From JAKAWQ01 sp963840545 (GTDB lineage: Bacteria > Pseudomonadota > Alphaproteobacteria > Acetobacterales > Acetobacteraceae), in NCBI GenBank assembly GCA_963840545.1, contig CAWIZE010000001.1, forward strand, positions 248,001 through 312,000: a DNA stretch of 64,000 nucleotides, given 5' to 3'. Made by a program: the position numbers and the translations under genes. The notes beneath the pieces were generated by a model, which saw only the letters and a program-made list of their open reading frames with translations, had not been told where the DNA came from and searched no databases. Positions 44,116 to 53,056 of this stretch are shown here, in pieces (position 1 is the first letter of the stretch; every line of letters starts with the position of its first letter).

Positions 44116-44483
44116 GTCCGCGTCCCCACCCAGCGGCGCCGCCGTCCCTGGCGCCGCGCCGCCCATCGTGATGTATCCCGCGGGCTCACCCGCCGCCACC
44201 AGGGGCTGGGCCCCTGGACCCCGTAAGCGCTGCGCGGCACAAATAAGGGGTGGGAGCCTGGGCCCCGGACCCCCATCCCTTGCAATTCCCCGGCACCTGG
44301 GCGACATAGGAGAAACCTTCCGTGAATGCGTGATTGGCGCCGCGTCCGGCTCGGACGTCGCCCTCCCGGAAATCTCAGTTGCAACGCGTTCGCCCCATCG
44401 TCGCGCGGGCAGGCGAACACCTAGGCGCTCGCCTTTGGCCGCAGGCATCGACCTGCGGGACGGGCGCCGGAGATCCAATCCTC
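44116..44483. other. Divergent gap between ivd and rhlE with a palindromic repeat
   Basis: No gene. It includes CAGGGGC-TGG-GCCCCTG (44200-44216) followed by GACCCCGT, a diverged copy of the hairpin element at 17532. CCTGGGCCCCGG is near 44257. Promoters for both flanking genes should be here, but no clear -35/-10 pair is visible. The cold-shock-type leaders often found before rhlE were not recognisable. Confidence 0.5.
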
Positions 44484-45854
44484 GTGCCATCAACCAGTTT
44501 TGCGACCCTCGGCCTCGCCGAGCCGCTTTTGCGCGCCCTCGACGCGGCGGGCTTCCTTGAGCCCACCCCCATCCAGGCCAACGCCATTCCTCCCTTGCTC
44601 TCCGGCCGCGACCTGCTCGGCATCGCCCAGACCGGCACCGGCAAGACCGCCGCCTTCGCCCTGCCGCTGCTCCAGCACCTCGCCGGCACGAAGGCGCCGC
44701 CGCGGCGCTTCGCCACGCGCGCGCTCATCCTCGCCCCCACCCGCGAACTCGCCTTGCAGATCGAGCAGCACCTCCGCCGCCTCGGCGCCGGGCTGAACCA
44801 GCGCATCGTCGCCATCCTCGGCGGCGTCAGCCGCGCCGGGCAGGTGCAGCGCATGCGCGCCGGGACCGACATCGTGGTCGGCACGCCCGGGCGCATCTGC
44901 GACCTGATGTCCTCCGGCGAGCTGAGGCTGAACGAGGTCACGCACTTCGTCCTCGACGAGGCGGACCGCATGCTCGACCTCGGCTTCATCCGCGACATCC
45001 GCCGCATCGTCGCCGCCCTGCCGCCGGCGCGGCAGTCGGCGCTCTTCTCCGCGACCATGCCCCAGGAGGTCGGCCGCCTCGCCGAAACCCTGCTCCGCAA
45101 CCCGGTCCGGGTCGAAATCCCCCGCGCCGAGCAGGGCCCTTTGCCGATCGAGCAGCAGGTGCATTTCGTCGCCGCTTCCGACAAGCGCGCGCTGCTCGGC
45201 CGGCTGCTCGCCGACCCGGCGCTGGCGCGGGTCATCGTCTTCACCCGCACGAAACGCTCCGCCGACCGCGTCGCCGAGACGCTCGAGCTGAAGGGCCATC
45301 CGGTCAGCGCGCTGCACGGGAACAAGAGCCAGCCGGCGCGCAAGAAGGCGCTGGAGCAATTCCGCACCGGCCGGGCACGGATCCTGGTCGCGACCGATAT
45401 CGCCGCGCGCGGCATCGACGTCACCGGCATCTCGCACGTGATCAACTTCGACCTCCCGACCCAGCCGGAGGACTATGTCCACCGCATCGGCCGCACCGCG
45501 CGCGCCGGCGCCAGCGGCGTCGCGATCTCGTTCTGCGATGCCGCGGAGAACGCAGCGCTCCGCGCGATCGAACGCATGACCGGGACGCCGGATCACCGTC
45601 GCCGGCGGCTCGCCGCCTCCCCCCCAGCCGGCACGCCAGCACCAGCAGCCGGCGGCGGCAAATCGCGGACACCGCCGCTCCCGCGGCGCGCCCCGCCGCG
45701 CCGGGCTTCGCCCCGCCGCGTAGATCCACCCGCGATGGAACGCCGCCGTGAGCGCGGCCGCGGCCCGGGCGGGCGGCATCATTCCCCCTTGTGCCGCTCC
45801 GCCAGGCGCTGCGCTGAGGCTTCGCGCCCCGTCGCCTTGAGCCGCCGGAGATAG
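44484..45854 (+). CDS. rhlE: DEAD-box RNA helicase, RhlE type, 456 aa
   Basis: All motifs are present: Q motif region FLEPTPIQANAIPPLL, Walker A AQTGTGKTAAFALPL, PTRELALQI, TPGRICDL, DEAD in VLDEADRML, SAT in LFSATMP, then in the second domain VIFTRTKRSADRV, ATDIAARGIDV and HRIGRTARAG. The tail after residue 375 is short, basic and Pro/Arg-rich, as in RhlE. The role is ribosome assembly and RNA turnover, notably in the cold. GTG 44484 is the likely start with GGAG 12 bases upstream. Its last 76 bases overlap the convergent sulfatase gene. Confidence 0.92.
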   Translation: MPSTSFATLGLAEPLLRALDAAGFLEPTPIQANAIPPLLSGRDLLGIAQTGTGKTAAFALPLLQHLAGTKAPPRRFATRALILAPTRELALQIEQHLRRLGAGLNQRIVAILGGVSRAGQVQRMRAGTDIVVGTPGRICDLMSSGELRLNEVTHFVLDEADRMLDLGFIRDIRRIVAALPPARQSALFSATMPQEVGRLAETLLRNPVRVEIPRAEQGPLPIEQQVHFVAASDKRALLGRLLADPALARVIVFTRTKRSADRVAETLELKGHPVSALHGNKSQPARKKALEQFRTGRARILVATDIAARGIDVTGISHVINFDLPTQPEDYVHRIGRTARAGASGVAISFCDAAENAALRAIERMTGTPDHRRRRLAASPPAGTPAPAAGGGKSRTPPLPRRAPPRRASPRRVDPPAMERRRERGRGPGGRHHSPLCRSARRCAEASRPVALSRRR

Positions 45855-47251
45855 GCCGCAAGCTCGCCCCGGCAGTGGAACGGGCCGCCCTCGTGGAGCA
45901 CCCGCATCAGGGGATCGATCCCGGCCTCGCTTCGCCGCATCATCTCGCTTTGCCAGCACGCGAGAAGCCTCGCCGCTTCGCCGACGAGATCCGGCCGCGC
46001 TGCGGCGAGATCGACGAGCTCGTGCGGGTCCGCGCTCAGGTCGAAGAGCATGAACGGGGAAAGATCCTTGTACCCGTCATGGTACGTGACGAGCAACAAA
46101 AGATCCCGCCCGCCGCGGGCGAAGCGGATGCCGCGCTGGCAGCACCAGGCGCCGTGGCTGGTGACGAGGAATTCGCGCCCGGCCTCGCCGCCCGCGCCGA
46201 GCGCGCCGGCGAACGAGACGCCGTCCCATCCCTCCGGCACCCGCCCGCCGGCGAGCTCGATCAGGCTGGCCGCCCAGTCGAACTGGTAGTGCAGCGCGCG
46301 ATCGACGCGCCCGGCGCCGAGCCCTCCCGGCATCCGCACGATCAGCGGCACGCGGCTGGTGAACTGGTCCGCGGTCTGGTGGTCGGCCCAGACATTGAGC
46401 TCGCCGAGATTCTCCCCGTGGTCGGCGGAGACCACGATCATCGCCTCCTCGCCGAGGCCGATATCCGCGATGGCGGCAAGCAATCTCCCGAGCCATGCAT
46501 CGAGATAGCGGACGCTGGTGTCGTATTCGTCCCACCAGGCGCGGGCGTCCGCCATCGTCTCGACCGGCCCGGGCTGGCGGGGAAAGCGCGGATCCCCCCC
46601 GGCGTCGAAGCCGCTCGGCTCGCGCGCGGAATGCGGCCCGAAGCCGGCGCGGAACCGCGCGAGCGTGCCCGCGTCGAGCCAGGTCGGCCCGGCCTGGCCC
46701 GCGAACGGATCGCCGAACGAAGCCGGTGCGCGATAGGGCGTGTGCGCGTCCCAGAGATTGACGTGCAGGAACCAGTCCGTCTGCTCCCGCCCCCGCCGCC
46801 GGAGCCACGCGATCGCAAGCGGCACCACCTCGTCGGCGCGCTCCATCCCGAACCGGCCGGGATTGATGACCTCGTTGAAGCCGGCATGCCAGTGCCAGGC
46901 GCTGTGGCGCTCGCCGAAGGAGGAGATCGTCGCCGTGAAATGGCCGCTCGCGCGCAAGCCCGTCATCCAGCCCGCGCTGTGGAACAGGTCGCGGAAGCCG
47001 CGCCGCCTGCCCTCGCGGAACGGCTCGGCGCCGCTGCCGCCCTGGTCCACCACCCCGGTGCGGAAGCCGTGCCGCCCCGACCACAGCGCCGTGCGCGAGG
47101 GCAGGCAGGGGCTGTCCGAGACATAGACGTTCTCGAACCGCACCCCGTCCCGCGCCAGCCGATCGATCGCGGGCGAGGTCGCGCGCGGATAGCCGTAGCA
47201 GCCGAGACGGTCGGCGCGCAGGCTGTCGATATCGACATAGAGGATCTTCAC
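45779..47251 (-). CDS. Sulfatase family protein with Cys-type formylglycine motif, 490 aa
   Basis: Type I sulfatase fold. ILYVDIDSLRADRLGCYGYP supplies metal-binding Asp residues, and SDSPCLPSRTALWSGRH near residue 48 is the C-x-P-S-R motif whose Cys becomes formylglycine. LVVSADHGE-type MIVVSADHGENLGELN near 265 gives the second metal pair. No signal peptide is visible, so it is probably cytoplasmic. The substrate is unknown; the long helical C-terminus and RFENVYVSDSP resemble choline-sulfatase/arylsulfatase-like proteins. A formylglycine-generating enzyme must be encoded elsewhere. It follows the MFS gene by 24 bases, suggesting an import-and-desulfation pair. Confidence 0.88.
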   Translation of the reverse strand: MKILYVDIDSLRADRLGCYGYPRATSPAIDRLARDGVRFENVYVSDSPCLPSRTALWSGRHGFRTGVVDQGGSGAEPFREGRRRGFRDLFHSAGWMTGLRASGHFTATISSFGERHSAWHWHAGFNEVINPGRFGMERADEVVPLAIAWLRRRGREQTDWFLHVNLWDAHTPYRAPASFGDPFAGQAGPTWLDAGTLARFRAGFGPHSAREPSGFDAGGDPRFPRQPGPVETMADARAWWDEYDTSVRYLDAWLGRLLAAIADIGLGEEAMIVVSADHGENLGELNVWADHQTADQFTSRVPLIVRMPGGLGAGRVDRALHYQFDWAASLIELAGGRVPEGWDGVSFAGALGAGGEAGREFLVTSHGAWCCQRGIRFARGGRDLLLLVTYHDGYKDLSPFMLFDLSADPHELVDLAAARPDLVGEAARLLACWQSEMMRRSEAGIDPLMRVLHEGGPFHCRGELAAYLRRLKATGREASAQRLAERHKGE

Positions 47252-47275
47252 GATCCCATTCTCATGATCCGATTC

Positions 47276-48505
47276 TCATGATCCGGTCGGCCGCGGCGCG
47301 CCCATCGCCGCCGGGCCCGGCGAACCCGGCCCGCTCTCGGGCATGATCAGCCACACCAGCAGGGTGGCGGCGAGCCCGGCGCCCGCGAGGGCGAAAAACG
47401 CGGCGCGCGCCCCGAAGACACTGTCCATCCAGCCTGCGAGCGTCGTGCTCGCCGAGGCCCCGGCGCCCGCCGCCACCCCGATCGCGCCCATCGCCAGGGT
47501 GAAGTGGCCGCGCTCATGGGCGATGTCGGCGGCGATCAGCGGCAGCAGCACGCCGACCACCGCCGCGCCGATCCCGTCCAGCCCCTGGACGAGCACGAGC
47601 GGCACGGGCCCGTGGACGACCGCGAAGAGGAAGCCGCGCAGCGGCTCGGCGGCAAATCCCGCGATCAGCACCAGGCGCCGCCCGCGCTGCTCCGCCGCCT
47701 GCCCGACCAGCGGCGAGAGCACCGCCACCACGCCCTGCGGCAGCACGATCGCCGCGGCGATCGCGAGATCGGCGAACTCGCTCGTCTCGCCGGCGATCTT
47801 CCGTCCGGCATAGGGCAGCATCGCCGAATCCGCGATCTGGAAGGATGCGATGCAGGCCATGAAGGCGAGCAGCCGGCGATCGAGAAAAAGCGCGCGCACC
47901 TCGCGCCACGGCGCCTGATCCGCAAGCTCCACCTCCAGCGCGGCGCGCTGCGGCCGGGTCGGCTCGATCGCCGCCAGGGCGAGGCAGGCGGGAACGCAGA
48001 GCAGGCCCGCCAGAACGAACACCGCGGAGCCTGAAATCCACGATCCGGCAACCCCCATCGCCGCCGCCGCGATGCCGTTGCCGAGCCCGGCGAAGCGGAG
48101 ATTGCGGCCGAGCCGCCGGCCGAGAAGATGGCGGCCGACGAGTGTCAGGCTGATCGCGGCGATCGCCTGGTTCAGCAGGCAGCTCGCGAAGCCGTGCAGG
48201 ATCTCGGCGAGCCCGACCCCGAACTCCGTCGGCGCGAGCACGAAGAGAGCGGCGCTGGCGCCGATCGCGCCGAGCCCGAGCGAAGCCGCGAGCCGCTTGC
48301 CCGCCATCCAGTCCACGAGCACGCCGGCGGGGATCTGGCTCGCCATGGCGACCATCGTGCCGAGCGAAAGCACGCCGCCGATCGCCAGCCCGGTCCAATG
48401 GTGCAGCGTCAGATAGACGGCGATGAAGGCGCCGAACCCGGTCTGCACCTCGGCCGAAAAGAAATTGAGCCAGTCGAGGCCGCGCAGGCTGCGGGCGGTT
48501 GCCAT
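47276..48505 (-). CDS. MFS transporter, 409 aa
   Basis: About 12 hydrophobic helices. LDWLNFFSAEVQTGFGAFIA starts helix 1, and the loop 2-3 motif is degenerate (ASQIPAGVLVDWMAGKRLAA). DGIGAAVVGVLLPLIAAD and ISGSAVFVLAGLLCVPACLA are other helices. It resembles the drug/organic-acid exporter MFS group with an N-terminal FxxADVQxGxGPF signature. The substrate is unknown. It lies just upstream of the sulfatase on the same strand; 8 bases after the PRC-barrel gene stop. Confidence 0.85.
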   Translation of the reverse strand: MATARSLRGLDWLNFFSAEVQTGFGAFIAVYLTLHHWTGLAIGGVLSLGTMVAMASQIPAGVLVDWMAGKRLAASLGLGAIGASAALFVLAPTEFGVGLAEILHGFASCLLNQAIAAISLTLVGRHLLGRRLGRNLRFAGLGNGIAAAAMGVAGSWISGSAVFVLAGLLCVPACLALAAIEPTRPQRAALEVELADQAPWREVRALFLDRRLLAFMACIASFQIADSAMLPYAGRKIAGETSEFADLAIAAAIVLPQGVVAVLSPLVGQAAEQRGRRLVLIAGFAAEPLRGFLFAVVHGPVPLVLVQGLDGIGAAVVGVLLPLIAADIAHERGHFTLAMGAIGVAAGAGASASTTLAGWMDSVFGARAAFFALAGAGLAATLLVWLIMPESGPGSPGPAAMGAPRPTGS

Positions 48506-48513
48506 CGCGGCGG

Positions 48514-48993
48514 CTACGGCGCGCCGGCGGTGCTGCGCCGCGCCGGCGTCGCGACCGGGACGGATTTCGCCGCCGGCTTGTAGAGCGGCATCGCCTTGAG
48601 GGCAGCGGTCTCGAGCGCGACGTGGATCAGGATCCGGTCATTCTGCACGGCGAAGCGCAGCGCCTTCCAGTCCACCGCGACGTCGCGGTTGCCGAGGCCG
48701 AAAAAGCCCGCGAACTCGATCACCGCCGCCTGCGGCCTGCCCTCGGGGTCGATCAGCACGTCGACGACATGGCCGATCGCCTGGCCCTTGGTATTCAGCA
48801 CCGGCTGGCCGAGAACCCCCTCGGCCTGGCTCTTTCCGAGCTTTTCCACCTTTGGCGGCATCGGCTTTTCCCCCACCGCCTGGGACCGAGCCGGCGGCTG
48901 GGCGGCCGCCCCGGCCGCCCCCGCGCCGATGAGCGCCGCCACCGCGATCGCCGCTCCTGCACCGGAGAACCTCGTCCCACTGCCCTCCTGCAT
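48514..48993 (-). CDS. Exported PRC-barrel domain protein, 159 aa
   Basis: An N-terminal signal peptide (FSGAGAAIAVAALIGAGAAG, cut near AAAQ) leads to a Pro-rich linker and a PRC-barrel domain (about residues 58-130): VLGQPVLNTKGQAIGHVVDV, LIDPEGRPQAAVIEFAGFFG, GNRDVAVDWKALRF. PRC barrels are small beta-barrels for protein or RNA contact; exported forms in alphaproteobacteria are common and of unclear role, often stress-linked. Its stop lies 8 bases before the MFS start. Confidence 0.82.
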   Translation of the reverse strand: MQEGSGTRFSGAGAAIAVAALIGAGAAGAAAQPPARSQAVGEKPMPPKVEKLGKSQAEGVLGQPVLNTKGQAIGHVVDVLIDPEGRPQAAVIEFAGFFGLGNRDVAVDWKALRFAVQNDRILIHVALETAALKAMPLYKPAAKSVPVATPARRSTAGAP

Positions 48994-49087
48994 CCCGTCC
49001 GGGAAGATGACAGGGCTCCCCGCACCTCCCTAGAAACCGCATGGCGCCGCGCCGGGTCAACCAAACAACGCACGACGACCCGTCCCC

Positions 49088-50611
49088 TCAGGGCCGGATG
49101 GGCGCGGGCGCCGCGGCCTCCGGGAAGGCGATCTGCCAGCCGCCGCCCAGCGCCTTGTAGATCGCCACGAGATCGGTCGAGACCGCGGCCGTGCTGATCG
49201 CCAGCTGCTGCTCGGCCGAGAGCAGGTTCTGCTGCGCCGTCAGCACCTCGAGGAAGTCGGTGAGCCCGTCCGCGTAGCGGCTCTGGGCGAGTGCCAGCGC
49301 CCTGCGATCCTGCCGCACCGCCTCCTCGAGGCTCACCCGCCGCCGCTGCTCGCCGTCATAGGCGGCGAGCGCATTGTCCACGTCGTGGAACGCACTCAGC
49401 ACGGTGCGCGCATAGGCGATCGCGGCCTGCTTCTCCTCAGCCTTGCGCAGGGTGAGCTGTCCCTGCAGCTGCCCGCCCTCGAAGATCGGCAGGCTGATCG
49501 TCGGCCCGAAAGAATAGGTCCGCGCGGCGATATCCGCCAACTGGCTGATATTAATCGATTGTAGGTCGATATTTCCAGCCAGGTTGAAGCTCGGAAAGAA
49601 GTTGGCGACCGCCACCCCGACCTCGGCCGTCGCCTGATGGAGCTGGTCCTCCGCTGCCAGCACGTCTGGCCGCCGCGTCAACAGCTCCGAGGGCAGCCCG
49701 ATCGGCACGACCGGCGGTACCGGCGGCACCGGCCGCGGCGGCGAAAGCTGGCTCGCCAGCGCCGCCGGCGGCAGCCCGAGCAGGAGGCTGATCGCGTTGA
49801 TGTCCACGGTGATCCGCGTCTCGAGCGGCGGGATCCCAGCCGCGATGCTCGCCGCCTGCGCCCGCGCGTTGGCGACGTCGAGGTCCGCCACCAACCCGGC
49901 CGCCGCGCGTTGCTCGGTGAGCGTCAGGCTCTGCTGCGCCGTCCCGAGATTCTGCCGCGTGATCGAGAGCAGGTCCTGCGCCGCCCGGAGGTCGAGATAG
50001 TCCCGCCCGAGCTCGGCCAGCGCCGAGAGCAGCACCCCCCGGCGCTCGGCATCGGCGGCCGCGTAGTTCGCCTTCGCCGCCTCGACGCTCCGCCGCGTCG
50101 CGCCCCAGAGATCGACCTCCCACGCCGCGTCGAACCCGGCCTCGAAGAGGTTGTAAGGCGTCGGTTCGATCCGGAAGGGCAGGAGCGGAGGACTGTTGGC
50201 CGGCCCGTAGGCGCTGTTGAGCGCGTGCGCGTAAGAGCCCCCCGCCCCGAGTGAGGGCAGGGCCGCCGCGCCGGCGATCTGGATCTGCGCCCGTGCCTCG
50301 AACAGCCGCTCGGTCGCCACCTGCACGTCGAGGTTCTGTCCCGCCACCCGCTCCTCGAGCGAGCTCAGCACCGGATCGTCGAAGGACTGCCACCACTGCA
50401 CCGCGACCGTCCCCGCCACGGTCCGGCTCGCGTCACCCGGTCGGCCCGTCCGAAAGGAAGACGGGGACGCCGGCTGCGGCGGGGAAAAATCCGGCCCCAC
50501 CGTGCAGCCGCCCAAGATCGCCGCGAGCCCCGCCGCCAGTCCGGCCACGGCCCACACACGGCATGCCACGCGGCATATCATCAGCTTGCTTATCATCGGC
50601 CCTGTCTTCAT
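49088..50611 (-). CDS. NodT-type outer membrane efflux lipoprotein (TolC-like), 507 aa
   Basis: A signal peptide with lipobox (LAAILGGC, about residue 35) is followed by TVGPDFSPPQPASP, the start typical of NodT/OprM outer membrane factors. Two homologous outer membrane efflux repeats follow, each with long helices: NLDVQVATERLFEARAQI, YAAADAERRGVLLSALAELG, and later RPDVLAAEDQLHQATAEVGV, FEGGQLQGQLTLRKAEEKQA. It should trimerise into a channel for an RND or MFS pump. No pump or adaptor gene adjoins it, so its partners are elsewhere. ATG 50611 is chosen; ATG 50596 is possible. Confidence 0.9.
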   Translation of the reverse strand: MKTGPMISKLMICRVACRVWAVAGLAAGLAAILGGCTVGPDFSPPQPASPSSFRTGRPGDASRTVAGTVAVQWWQSFDDPVLSSLEERVAGQNLDVQVATERLFEARAQIQIAGAAALPSLGAGGSYAHALNSAYGPANSPPLLPFRIEPTPYNLFEAGFDAAWEVDLWGATRRSVEAAKANYAAADAERRGVLLSALAELGRDYLDLRAAQDLLSITRQNLGTAQQSLTLTEQRAAAGLVADLDVANARAQAASIAAGIPPLETRITVDINAISLLLGLPPAALASQLSPPRPVPPVPPVVPIGLPSELLTRRPDVLAAEDQLHQATAEVGVAVANFFPSFNLAGNIDLQSINISQLADIAARTYSFGPTISLPIFEGGQLQGQLTLRKAEEKQAAIAYARTVLSAFHDVDNALAAYDGEQRRRVSLEEAVRQDRRALALAQSRYADGLTDFLEVLTAQQNLLSAEQQLAISTAAVSTDLVAIYKALGGGWQIAFPEAAAPAPIRP

Positions 50612-50769
50612 CGGCTGGGTCTGCCCCGGCGCGCCCAAGACGTGAAATGAAATCCCGGCCAGGGAGCCATGCTTCCGCCGAAGGGCCGCCCTTGCCGCCG
50701 CCGCGGTTTTCGTGGCCTCCTCCGATCCTCCCCGTCCGCCGCCGGACGCCGCCGAGCAAGGAGCCACCG

Positions 50770-52203
50770 ATGAGCGTCCGCCTGCCTCCTGGTTCCTCCC
50801 CCTTGGCTGCCGTCCTCGCGGCCATCGATGCCGGCCTCGACGCCACGCGCGAGCGCCTCTTCGCCCTCCTCTCCATCCCGAGCGTGGCGACCGATCCCGC
50901 CCACGCCGCGGACTGCCGCCGCGCCGCCGAGTGGATCGTGGCCGACCTCGCCGCCTCCGGCTTCACCGCCGCCGTGCGCGAGACCAAGGGCCGCCCGCTC
51001 GTCCTCGCCCACCACCCCGGCCCAACGGGGGGCCCAACGGGGGGCCCAACGGGCGGCAACACGCCCCACCTGCTCTATTACGGCCATTACGACGTCCAGC
51101 CGCCCGACCCGCTCGCCCTCTGGAAGAGCCCGCCCTTCTCGCCCACGCTCGTCGAGGGCCCGCACGGCCCGCGCATTGTCGCCCGCGGCGCGGTGGACGA
51201 CAAAGGCCAGGTCATGACCTTCCTCGCCGCCTTCCGCGCCTGGCACGAGGCCGGCGGGGGTCTCCCCGTGCCCGCCACCGTCCTGATCGAGGGCGAGGAG
51301 GAGATCGGCAGCCCCAATCTCGAGCCCTTCCTCACCGCCGAGCGGGAAAAACTCGCCGCGGACATCGCCGTCATCACCGACACCGGCATGTGGAACATCG
51401 ACACGCCGGCGCTGACCACCCGCCTGCGCGGCATGGTCTATACCGAGATCACGTTGCAGGGTCCGAACCGCGACCTCCATTCCGGCATGTATGGCGGCGA
51501 GGCGCTCAACCCGATCAATGCGCTCACCCGCATCCTCGGCGATCTGCACGACGAGGCCGGCCGGGTGCGCATCCCCGGCTTCTACGACGATGTTTCTCCC
51601 CTCGACCCCGCCACCGCCCGCCAATGGGCCGGCCTCGACTTCGACGAGCAGGCTTTTCTCCGTGCGATCGGGCTCTCCCACCCCGCCGGGGAAAAGAACT
51701 TTTCCGGGCTCGAGCGGCTCTGGGCGCGCCCGACCGCCGATCTCAACGGCATCTGGGGCGGCTATAGCGGGCCGGGCAGCAAGACCGTCATCCCCTCCGA
51801 GGCCTCCGCCAAACTCTCCTTCCGCCTCGTCCCCGACCAGAACCCGGAGAAGATCGTGGCCGGGCTGCGCCGCTTCCTCGCCGCGCGTGCGCCCGAGGAC
51901 GCGACGATCGAGGTGAAGATTTTCTCCTCCGGGCGCGCCATCGAGGTCGGGCTGGACAAGCCCTTCGTCAACGCCGCCCGCTCCGCACTCGCCGACGAGT
52001 ACGGCCGCGCCCCGGTGATGATGGGCTGCGGCGGCTCGGTGCCGGTGGTCGATCAGCTCGCCCGCGCGCTCGGCATCGACTCGCTGCTGATGGGCTTCGG
52101 CCTCGATGACGACCAGGTGCACAGCCCGAACGAGAAATTCGAGCTCCGCTGCCTCCACAAGGGCGCCCGCTCCCAGGCGCGCCTCCTGGCCGCCCTCGCC
52201 TAG
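50770..52203 (+). CDS. M20-family dipeptidase/carboxypeptidase, 477 aa
   Basis: Zinc peptidase of the M20 (ArgE/DapE/CNDP) family. YYGHYDVQPPDPLALW (first His and Asp), GAVDDKGQVM (bridging Asp), LIEGEEEIGSP (catalytic Glu pair) and DTGMWN supply ligands, with LHSGMYGGEALNPI of the dimerisation domain. The long form (about 460-480) fits the PepV/CNDP dipeptidases. The ATG follows AAGGAG. Residues 84-94 have a GPTGGPTGG repeat encoded by three copies of a 12-base unit at 51019-51054, an inserted loop. It converges on the HAD gene, overlapping by 4 bases. Confidence 0.92.
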   Translation: MSVRLPPGSSPLAAVLAAIDAGLDATRERLFALLSIPSVATDPAHAADCRRAAEWIVADLAASGFTAAVRETKGRPLVLAHHPGPTGGPTGGPTGGNTPHLLYYGHYDVQPPDPLALWKSPPFSPTLVEGPHGPRIVARGAVDDKGQVMTFLAAFRAWHEAGGGLPVPATVLIEGEEEIGSPNLEPFLTAEREKLAADIAVITDTGMWNIDTPALTTRLRGMVYTEITLQGPNRDLHSGMYGGEALNPINALTRILGDLHDEAGRVRIPGFYDDVSPLDPATARQWAGLDFDEQAFLRAIGLSHPAGEKNFSGLERLWARPTADLNGIWGGYSGPGSKTVIPSEASAKLSFRLVPDQNPEKIVAGLRRFLAARAPEDATIEVKIFSSGRAIEVGLDKPFVNAARSALADEYGRAPVMMGCGGSVPVVDQLARALGIDSLLMGFGLDDDQVHSPNEKFELRCLHKGARSQARLLAALA

Positions 52204-53056
52204 GCCCAGACGAAGGCAGGCACGGTCGCGACCGGCGCGAGCCCGGCCAGCCCGGCCGCCTCCTCGGCGGCGGCGCGGTCGCCCCGGAGCCGCTCGCCAT
52301 GGATGCCGCCCAGCACCCAGCAGGAGGCAAGGCCGGCGGCGGCGGCGCCGGCGATGTCGGTCTCGAGCGCGTCGCCCACCGCCAGCACCCGCGAGCCGGG
52401 CACGCCGAGCATCGCCAGCACCGGCTCGTAGACCGCCTGGTCCGGTTTTCCCACTCTCCGCACCTCCCCGCCCAGCTCGCGAAAACGCTCGGCGAGCGCC
52501 CCGGCGCAGAGCACGCGGACGCCGCCGCGGATCACCTCGCGGTCGGGATTGGCGCAGACCATGGGCAAATGGCGCATTGCACAGGCTTGCAGAACCGCCT
52601 CGAATTCGGCCAGATGGGCGGGGTCGCGATGGTCGTCCGGCCCGGTATTGAGGACGAAATCGGCATTTTCGGGCGCCGTTGCGAGGGCGTAATCGAGTCC
52701 GTCGATCACGCTTCTGTCGCGTTCAGGCCCGAGATGAAAGACGCGCCGTCCGAGCCTGGAAAACCACGGATCTTCCCGATCACGGAGCATCATGTACGTG
52801 GCTTCCCCGCTGGTCAGGATGCCATCGTAAAGCCCGTCCGCGAGTTCCCATCCGCCGCATCGCCTCGGCCGCGACCGCCGAGCGCCGCGGCGCGTTCGAG
52901 AGCAGCACCACCCGCCCGCCGCCGGCGCGGATCCTGGCCAGGCACTCCGCCGCGCCGGGCAGCGGTGCGACGCCGTCATGGACGACGCCCCAGAGATCGA
53001 CGACGAAGCCCTCGGTACTCGCCGGCCAGCCGGGCCATCCCCGCCTCGTGCCTCAT
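52200..53056 (-). pseudogene. HAD-superfamily hydrolase (TIGR01459-like), two frame breaks
   Basis: Joining three frames gives a complete protein: RLAGEY, then GFVVDLWGVVHDGVAPLPGA (nucleophile motif) and VVLLSNAPRRSA, then LADGLYDGILTSGEATYMML and the long intact C-terminal part with VGKPDQAVYEPVLAMLG and LAVGDALETDIAGAAAAGLA (motif IV). This is the NagD/class IIA HAD relative. One extra base in GG at 53014-53015 and one in TT at 52845-52846 cause the breaks. The start ATG 53056 overlaps the pyrD stop as ATGA, so the two form a unit. Two separate single-base breaks in an otherwise perfect gene suggest sequencing errors. Confidence 0.82.
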
